A DNA stretch of 64,000 nucleotides, taken from contig NC_134082.1 in assembly GCF_000715075.1 (NCBI RefSeq), positions 99,240,399 to 99,304,398 of the forward strand. Direction: 5' to 3'. Source of the stretch: Nicotiana tabacum. Its lineage: Eukaryota; Streptophyta; Magnoliopsida; Solanales; Solanaceae. Shown here piece after piece: positions 56,733 to 64,000 of this stretch (the stretch's first letter is position 1; each line of letters starts with the position of its first letter). Under the pieces are notes generated by a model. That model was not told the DNA's origin. It searched no databases and worked only from the letters and a program-made list of their open reading frames with translations. The translations under genes and the position numbers were made by a program.

Positions 56733-58507
56733 TGTGACGACCCAAAGGGTCATCACCTATTTTCTTATCCATTCCGAGCTTCTGAGGCCTTGAAAACCTC
56801 ATTTACAATTGCCTCAATTTGCGTGCGCAGTCCGGGCGCGTAGCCGGAAGCTCAAATATGAAATTATGTGAAAATTTGCTAAGTTTTGATATTAAAATGA
56901 ATAAATTTGACTTCGGTCAATATTTTAGGTAAACGGACCCGGACCTGTAATTTGATAGTCCCGAGAGGTCCGTAGGAAAATATGGGACTTGGGCGTATAC
57001 CCGGAATCGAATTCCGAGGTCCCAGGGCCGAGAAATGAATTTTTGAGTAAAATTGTTTTCTGAAAATATATAAAGAAAATGGAAATGAAATTTGATTAGA
57101 AAGTGATGGTATCGGGCCCGTATTTTGGTTCTGGTGCATGGTATATGTCTTATATATGGTTTAAGCACTTTCTGTAAAGTTTGGTTGAAAACAGATGTCG
57201 TTTGACGTGTTTCGGACTCAAAATGGAAAATTTGATATTTTATGAAATTTGAAAGAATTCTTGGATTTTAAAGCTTAATTTGTGGTATATGACATTATTT
57301 TGGTGATTTGATCGCACGGTTAAGTTTGTAGGATGTTGTTGAGTTAGTGTATATGTTTGGTTAGGAGCCCCGAGGGCTCGGGATTGTTTCGGAGGTGTCT
57401 CGGAGTGATTTCGGACTTAGGAAAATTGCAGAAAATTGCTGAAATAGTTTTCGTGAGCAGTACCCATGAATAGTAACCCGTAACAGTATCCGTGAACAGT
57501 AAAAAAACGTGAACAGTAACCCCGAAAACATTCTGGGCAGAATGTAACTTCTGAAAATGGGACTTCGCAAATTGGAGCTCGGGGAGAGGCGATTTTCGGG
57601 ATATTTTCAGAGAAAACAATGGGGTAAGTGTTCTTAACTTAATTTTGGTTAGATTACCCGAATCTATTACTAGTTTTGACATTTAATTGGTGATTTTAGT
57701 AGGGAAAATCTTGAAAACCCTCTTGGTTTAATTTGAAGATTTGAGGGTTGAGTTGATGTCGGATTTTGGTAAAATTGGTATGATTGGACTCGTGGTTGGA
57801 TGAGGTTTCATATTCCGTAATTTTTGTCGGGTTCCGAGACGTGGGCCCCACGGGCGAATTTTTAGTGCAATTTTGGATTTTAAATGGAAAATGTAGAATT
57901 TCATATGGAATTAATTCCTATAATTTTATTAACTTAATTGAATTGTTTATGACTAGATTTGAGAATTTCGGGTACGAATTCGCGAGGCAAAGGCTTGTTG
58001 GAATTTTGAATTGGTTGCAAAGCGAGGTAAGTGTTTCGTCTAACCTTAGCTTGAGGGAATAGGAGCTGAGTCTTAATTGCTACTTGCTATTTGTCGAGTA
58101 CGACGTATAGGCATGGTGACGAGTATCTATACGTTGGTGTCTAGCATGACCGTAAATCCTTATATCGTGAATGTTCGAATTTGGTTATATCTTCCATGAT
58201 TAAGTGATGACTTCTATATGTTGTGAAGTGCATGTGAAAGAAATGGTGATATTTAATATTTGAGGAGCGTTGGCTCAAGTTATAAAATGAATTACTAATA
58301 TTTATTTAATTCAGTCATTTTACATTCAGTCGCTTTAAATTAAGTCTTCCGCATATTTATTTAATCCAGTCATTTTTTTATGCTATTACTAATATTTGAT
58401 AAAAGAAATAATCTATAAAAGATAAAAGTAGTTAAGAGTTGGCTTGCCTAGCTCTCATTAGTATGCGCCATCACGACTCCCGAGGGTGGAAAATCCGAGT
58501 CGTGACA
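56733..58507 (+). repeat. 5' LTR of Tekay element
   Basis: 1,775 bp, TGTGACGACCCAAAGG to GAGTCGTGACA. Iterated CGTGAACAGTA-like motifs at 57450-57530. The first ~257 bp align to 63744-64000 with about 25 differences by hand count. Confidence 0.92.
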
Positions 58508-58510
58508 AGT

Positions 58511-58522
58511 TGGTATCAGAGC
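58511..58522 (+). other. primer binding site, tRNA-iMet type
   Basis: TGGTATCAGAGC, 3 bases after the LTR end. Confidence 0.92.
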
Positions 58523-58703
58523 TCTAGGTTACATAGGTCTCACAACTCACGGACAAGCTTAGCTGAGTCTGAGGGATCGGTACAGAGACGTTTGTATTTA
58601 TCCCCCAGGGGCTACAGAGTTAGGAAAAACTTCACATTGTTCTTTCTTATCGTGCGGTTTTGTTTCTCAATGCTAATTGAATTTCTACTCTGTTCTTTCG
58701 CAG

Positions 58704-60275
58704 ATGGTGAGAACACGCGCTTCCTCATCTACCGCTCAGCATCCCGAGCCCCCAGCAGCAGCTCCCACGAGGGGTAGAGGGCGAGGCCGAGGCCGTACTA
58801 GAGGCCGAGGTAGGGGCAAAGCTCAGCCCAGAGCAGCAGCACCAGCGGTGGAGCCTCAGGTTGACATTGATGATGAGGTTACAGCCTAGGCAATTCCGGT
58901 GGGCCCAGCTCAGGTCCCAGAGGGGTTCATTGCCACCCCAATTCTTCAGGATGCTCTGGTTCGATTGGTGGGCCTCATGGAGAGTGTCACCCGAGCGGGT
59001 TTGCTTCCAGTAGCACTAGCCACTTCTCAGGCTGGAAGAGGGGCCCAGACTCCTGCTACCCGCACTCCGGAGCTAGTAGCTCCCCAGGTTCAGGTTCCAT
59101 TGGTTCAGCCAGCTATAGTGGTTCAGCCGGGTGTAGTGGCTCAGCTCGGCGATGGAGCGGCTAGGTCCGCTGATGCCTTGTGGAGATTGGATAGGTTTAC
59201 CAAGCTCTTCACTACCACTTTTAGCGGTGCATCTTCTGAGGATCCCCAGGATTATCTAGACAGCTGTCATGAGGTTCTTAGGAACATGGGAATTGTTGAG
59301 ACCAATGGGGCCGATTTTGCTGTATTTTGCCTATCTGGATCTGCCAAGACTTGGTGGAGAGATTATTGCTTAGCCAGGCCAGCCAGGTCGCCATCTTTGT
59401 CATGGGAGCAGTTTTCAGCATTGTTTCTGGAGAAGTTTCTCCCCGTTACTTAGAGAGAGGCCTATCGGAGGCAGTTTAGGCACCTCCAGTAGGGTTCCAT
59501 GACGGTCACTCAGTATGAGACCGGGTTCATTGATCTAGCTCACCATGCTCTTGTCATACTCCCTACCGAGAGAGAGAGGGTGAGGAGGTTTATTGATGGC
59601 CTTATTCAGCCGATTCGTCTTCAGATGGCCAAGGAGGACGGGAGTGAGATCACATTTCAGGAGGCGGCCAATGTGGTCCGCCGAGTCGAGATGGTTTTGT
59701 CACAAGGAGGTGGTCATGGGTCAGATACGAGGCCCCGTTACTCAGGCAGAATTAGTGGTACCTCATCTGGAGGTAGAGAATCGTATGACAGAGGCCATCC
59801 TCCCAGGCCTTTCCAGCTAGATCTCCAGGTTTCCCATGGTACTTTAGGTGGTCGTGGTTCTCACACGCACTATTCTGATCAGCAGCCTTACAGTGAACCA
59901 CTAGCTCTTATCGGTGCACTGCCGCTTTAGAGTTTCCGAAGTGGTCATTCAGGTCGACAAGGTCAGCAGCCGAGAGCTTGTTACACTTGTGGTGAACCAG
60001 GTCACACTCCCAGATTTTGCCCTCGAGCACCGGGTAGTTCTCAGCATCAAAGTTCTCGTGCCATGGTACCGGCACCAGGTGTTCCATAGCCCTCCCAGCC
60101 AGCTAGAGGTGGGGGTAGAGGTGCTAGAGTTGGAGGTAGAGGTCATATAGGTGGAGCTCAGACCGCCAGAGGTGGAGGCCAGCCAGCAGCAGGCCATCCT
60201 AGAGAGGTAGTTCAGGGTGGTGGGGCCCAGACCCGATGCTATGCTCTTCCAGCCAGGCTGGAGGCTGAGTCTTAA
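58704..60275 (+). pseudogene. Tekay gag
   Basis: MVRTRASSSTAQHPEP, then a Gly/Arg-rich N-terminus (RGRGRGRGRTRGRGRGK). Capsid core: LWRLDRFTKLFTTTFSGASS, EDPQDYLDSCHEVL, SGSAKTWWRDYCLA, YETGFIDLAHHALVILPTER. CCHC knuckle CYTCGEPGHTPRFC near 59980-60022. Stops at 58887, 59451, about 59491, 59928, about 60088 and 60273, nearly all TAG/TAA at sites where CAG/CAA fits the reading. Otherwise the frame is maintained, so decay is by point changes. Confidence 0.88.
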
Positions 60276-60682
60276 GATGTAGTCATTACAGATACTATTC
60301 TGGTTTGTGATAGAGAGGCTTCAATGCTATTTGATCTAGGGTCTACGTATTCGTATGTGTCCTCTTATTTTGCACCGTACTTGGTTCTACCTAGTGATCC
60401 ACTGAGTATTCCTATTTATGTGTCTACACCGGTGGGTGATTCTATTATGGTCGATCGAGTTCATCGTTCCTGTATTATGGTGATTGGGGGTCTTGAGACC
60501 CGTGTTGATTTGTTGTTTTTAGATATGGTCGACTTTGATGTTATATTGGGGATGGACTGGTTATCACCTTACCACACTATCTTGGACTGTCATACCAAGA
60601 CTGTGACCTTAGCCTTACCGGAACTGCCCCGTTTAGAGTAGAGAGGGACTCCTGCTCATTCTACCCGCAGTGTTATTCGTAT
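60276..60682 (+). pseudogene. Tekay protease
   Basis: Retropepsin-like domain: MLFDLGSTYSYVSSYF with the catalytic Asp near 60327 (Leu where the copy near 9205 has Pro), through [20 protein letters not shown]. It ends LE then TAG at 60639-60641. The homologous element at 9510 has EWRGT there, so this is TGG to TAG. A one-base loss near 60680 shifts the frame before RT. Confidence 0.88.
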
Positions 60683-61700
60683 GTGAAGGCTCGGCGTATG
60701 ATCGAGAAGGAGTGTTTGTCTTATTTGGCTTATGTTCGTGATTCCAATGCCGAGGTTCCCTCCAATGATTCTGTGCCCATGGTTCGCGAGTTTCCTGAAG
60801 TATTCCCTTCAGACCTGCCGGGTATGCCACCTGACAGGGATATTAATTTTTGCATTGATTTGGCTTTGGGCACTCAGGCCATTTCCACTCCGCCATATCG
60901 CATGGCCTTGCTAGAGTTGAAAGAGTTGAAGGAGCAGTTGCAAGACCTGCTTGAGAAGGGTTTCATTAGACCTAGTGTTTCGCCGTGGGATGCGCCGGTG
61001 TTGTTTGTAAAGAAAAAATATGGTTCGATGAGAATGTGCATTGATTACCGACAATTGAACAAGGTTACAATCAAGAATAAGTATCCACTGCCGAGGATTG
61101 ATGATTTGTTCGATCAGCTTCAGGGTGCCAAGGTGTTTTCCAAGATAGACTTGAGATCTGGCTACCATCAGTTGAGGATTAGGGCATCCGATGTCCCTAA
61201 GACAGCTTTCCGCACTCGGTACGGACATTATGAGTTCTTGGTTATGTCATTTGGGCTGACAAATGTCCCAACAGCTTTCATGGATCTGATGAACTGAGTG
61301 TTCAGGCCTTATTTGTACTTGTTCGTGATAGTCTTTATTGATGATATTCTGATATATTCCTGCAGCCAGGAGGAGCACGAGCAACACCTCAAAGTGGTTC
61401 TTCAGACTCTGAGGGATAGTCAGCTATATGCTAAGTTCTCGAAGTGTGAGTTCTGGCTGAGTTCAGTTGCATTCCTAGGTCATGTTGTATCAGCAAATGG
61501 TATTCAGGTTGATCCGAAGAAGATTGAGGTAGTCAAAAACTGTCCTAGACCAGCATCAGCTACAGAGATTCGGAGTTTCTTGGGATTGGCAAGCTACTAT
61601 CATCGGTTCGTGGAGGGGTTTTCATCCATTACAGCCCCGATGACCAGGTTGACCCAGAAGGGTGCCCAGTTCAGATGGTCGGACGCGTGTGAAGTGAGCT
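60683..61700 (+). pseudogene. Tekay reverse transcriptase
   Basis: [70 protein letters not shown], then [17 protein letters not shown] and a TGA at 61295-61297 (CGA to TGA fits). The catalytic motif [10 protein letters not shown] is intact near 61335. The connection follows: [38 protein letters not shown]. Confidence 0.92.
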
Positions 61701-62434
61701 TTCAGAAGCTCAAGACAGCTTTGACTACGACACCGGTATTGGTTTTGCCCACAGGTTCAGGGCCTTATACAGTTTATTGTGATGCTTCTTGTATTGGGCT
61801 TGGTGCAGTGTTGATACAGGGTGGCAAGGTCATTGCCTATGCCTCGCAACAGTTGAAGATTCATGAGAAGAACTATCCGGTTCATGATTTAGAGATGGCA
61901 GCCATTATTCACGCATTGAAGATTTGGAGGCATTACCTGTACGGTGTGGCATGTGAGGTGTTCACGGATCACAAGAGTCTTCAGTATTTATTCAAGCAAA
62001 AGGAGTTGAATTTGAGACAGAGGAGGTGGTTGGAGCTATTGAAAGATTATGATATCACTATCTTATATCATCTGGGAAAAACCAATGTGGTGGTCGATGC
62101 TTTGAGCAGGAAGTCAGTCAGTATGGGCAGTCTTGCTTATATTCTGGTTGGTCAGAGGCCACTTGCTTTGGATGTTCAGGCCTTGGCCAATCGATTCGTG
62201 AGGTTGGATATTTCTGAGCCTAGTCGGGTATTAGCTTGCACGGTCGCTCGTTCTTCATTATTGGGGCATATCCGTGATCGACAGCTTGATGATCCCCATT
62301 TGTATGTCCTTAGAGACACAGTGCAGCGTGGAGGTGCCAAACAGGTGACCTTAGATGATGATGGAGTTTTGAGATTGCAGGGGCGAGTATGTGTGCCTAA
62401 TGTGGATGGGCTTTGGGAGTTGATTTTAGAGTAG
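61701..62434 (+). pseudogene. Tekay RNase H and linker
   Basis: [35 protein letters not shown] and [13 protein letters not shown] give the three acidic positions. VVDALSRKS ends the domain. The frame continues through a linker ([16 protein letters not shown]) to TAG at 62432-62434. Confidence 0.9.
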
Positions 62435-63733
62435 GCCCATAGCTCCCTATACTCTATTCATCCGGGCGCCGCGAAGATGTATCAGTATTTGCGGCAGCGT
62501 TATTGGTGGCGTAGAATGAATAAGGATATTGTTGCATACGTGGCTTAGTGTTTGAATTGTCAGCAGGTTAAGTATGAGCATCAGAGACCTGGTAGTTTGT
62601 TTCAGAGGATTGAGCTTTCCGAGTGGAAGTGGGAGAGAATCACTATGGACTTCGTTACTGAACTTCCGTTGACTCGGAAGAAGCTTGATGCAGCTTGGGT
62701 CATTGTTGATAGGCTGACCAAGTCAGCGCATTTCATTCCTGTGGCAGTCTCCTATTCATCCGAGAGGTTAGCTGAGATTTATATCCGGGAGATTGTTCGC
62801 CTTCATGGTGTGCCGGTATCTATCATTTTGGATCGAGGCACGCAGTTTACCTCGCGTTTCTGGAGAGCAATTCAACGAGAGTTAGGCACCCAGGTGCAGT
62901 TGAGCATAACATTTCATCTTCAAATGGACGGACAGTCCGAGCGGACTATTCAGATATTGGAGGATATGCTCCGAGCTTGTGTTATTGACTTTGGAGGTTC
63001 ATAGGATCAGTTCTTGCCTTTAGCAGAGTTTGCCTACAATAACAACTACCAGTCGAGTATCCAGATGGCTCCTTATGAGGCTTTATATGGTAGGCGATGT
63101 CGATCTCCAGTTGGATGGTTTGAGCTGGAAGAGGCTCGGTTGTTGGGTACAGATTTGGTTCAGGAGGCCTTAGACAAGGTCAGGATCATTCAGGATAGGC
63201 TTCGTACAACTCAGTCCAAGCAAAAGAGCTATGCAGATCGTAAGGTTCGAGATGTGGTTTTCATGGTTGGTGAGCGGGTATTGCTCCGAGTGTCGCCTAT
63301 GAAGGGCGTGATGAGATTTGGGAAGAAAGGCAAGCTTAGCCCTAGGTTCATTGGTCCATTTGAGATTCTTGATCGAGTGGGAGAGGTGGCTTATAAACTT
63401 GCATTGCCGCCGAGTTTATCAGCTGTGCACCCAGTGTTTCATGTGTCCATGCTTCGGAAGTATCACGACGATCCATCCCACGTGTTGGATTTCAGCACTG
63501 TCCAATTGGACAAGGACTTGTCTTATGAGGAAGAGCCATTGGCTATTCTAGATCGGCAGGTCCGTCAGTTAAGATCCAAGAGTTTCCCCTCTATTCGTAT
63601 TCAGTGGAGAGGTCAGCCTCCTAAGGCTTCGACCTGGGAGTCCGAGTCCGGCATGTGGAGCCGTTATCCTCATCTATTCCCCGACTCAGGTACTTCCTTC
63701 TTCTGTCCGTTCGAGGACGAACGATTGTTTTAG
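62435..63733 (+). pseudogene. Tekay integrase with C-terminal chromodomain
   Basis: The zinc region has HSSLYSIHPGAAKMYQYL and CLNCQQVKYEH, with a TAG just before the first Cys (62547-62549). The core has ITMDFVTELP, SIILDRGTQFTSRFW and MDGQSERTIQ, so Asp-Asp-Glu is complete. TAG at 63002-63004 fits TGG to TAG. The GPY/F-type segment KLSPRFIGPFEILDRVGEVA leads to the chromodomain, about 63520-63690 (EEEPLAILDRQVRQLRSK, IRIQWRGQPPKASTWES). It ends LF-stop at 63731-63733. Chromodomains of this lineage are thought to direct integration to heterochromatin, consistent with insertion inside another retroelement. Confidence 0.92.
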
Positions 63734-63743
63734 AGGTGGAGAA
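63732..63743 (+). other. polypurine tract of Tekay element
   Basis: AGAGGTGGAGAA immediately precedes the 3' LTR and overlaps the pol stop codon by two bases. Confidence 0.85.
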
Positions 63744-64000
63744 TGTGACGACCCAAAGGGTCATCACCTATTTTCTTATCCATTTCGAACTTCCGAGGCC
63801 TTGAAAACCTCATTTATAGTCGCCTCGATTTTTGTGTGCAGTCCGAGCGTGTAGCCGGAAGCTCAAATATGAAATTCTGTGAAAATTTTCTAAGTTTTGA
63901 TATTAAAATGAATAAATTTGACTTCGGTCAAAATTTTGAGTAAACGAACCCGGACCCGTGATTTAACGGTCCTGGGAGGTCCGTAGGAAAATATGGGACT
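63744..64000 (+). repeat. start of 3' LTR of Tekay element
   Basis: TGTGACGACCCAAAGG onward, collinear with 56733. It continues past the window end. Confidence 0.95.

Larger units (their letters stand above)
56733..64000 (+). mobile_element. Tekay/Del chromovirus, nearly full length, 3' LTR cut by window
   Basis: 5' LTR, tRNA-Met primer site, gag, protease, RT, RNase H, integrase, chromodomain, polypurine tract and the first ~257 bp of the 3' LTR, all on the plus strand. About ten in-frame stops and at least one frameshift make it non-autonomous, yet every catalytic residue I could check is still present. Confidence 0.93.

Overview
The window is a plant repeat nest. I find no intact host gene, no rRNA or tRNA gene, no CRISPR array and nothing bacterial. 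It looks like a Solanaceae nuclear genome, most likely Nicotiana or a close relative. The grounds are a tRNA-derived SINE of the tobacco TS type with a clean target-site duplication, long Tekay/Del LTRs of the TGTGACGACCC type, and Tat/Athila-type gypsy elements with GGCRCCGT-type primer sites. Family names come from recognition of protein motifs and from memory of these families; no search was run.

Layout. (1) 1-1511: 3' end of an Ogre/Tat-like LTR. It cuts into a minus-strand Ty1/copia element (1512-5208). (2) 5209-10085: a Tekay-like gypsy element with a complete 2.8 kb 5' LTR but no 3' half. (3) 10086-12420: unassigned AT-rich DNA with a long purine tract. (4) 12420-17060: a decayed LINE split by a 3.95 kb composite insertion. 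The insertion holds a minus-strand SINE tail, a second LINE ORF1 (12871-15788) and a TS SINE (15833-16014). (5) 17061-18453: low-complexity CAC repeats and a ~235 bp sequence duplicated in direct orientation. (6) 18454-22150: an L1-type LINE with long ORF1 and ORF2, cut off early in the reverse transcriptase. (7) 22151-27231: a minus-strand copia element with its 5' LTR but no 3' LTR. (8) 27819-34721: a Tat-type gypsy element with two RNase H domains, 3' tandem repeats and an antisense ORF remnant, without a 3' LTR. (9) 34722-40876: an Athila-type gypsy element with 5' LTR, gag, PR, RT and RNase H, truncated before integrase. (10) ~40877-43238: another Ogre-like LTR, abutting a SIRE-type copia RNase H fragment (43239-43569). 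(11) 43936-56732: a second Athila-type element on the minus strand. Its RNase H is split by a solo LTR (48641-51545) with a perfect 5 bp duplication. Its own 5' LTR is interrupted at 56733 by (12) a nearly full-length Tekay/Del chromovirus (56733 to past the window end), with gag, PR, RT, RNase H, integrase, chromodomain and the start of its 3' LTR.

None of the gag-pol sets is intact. The breaks are mostly CAG/CAA to TAG/TAA, TGG to TAG and CGA to TGA changes plus small frameshifts, as expected for silenced, methylated elements. The nesting gives a relative order on the right side: SIRE fragment oldest, then the minus-strand Athila element, then the solo LTR and the Tekay element. The most informative signals are the insertion junctions with duplications, arrays of short palindromes or motifs inside several LTRs, the antisense ORF in the Tat element, and a chimeric reading frame at a LINE/copia junction. 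I saw no convincing undescribed biological system.
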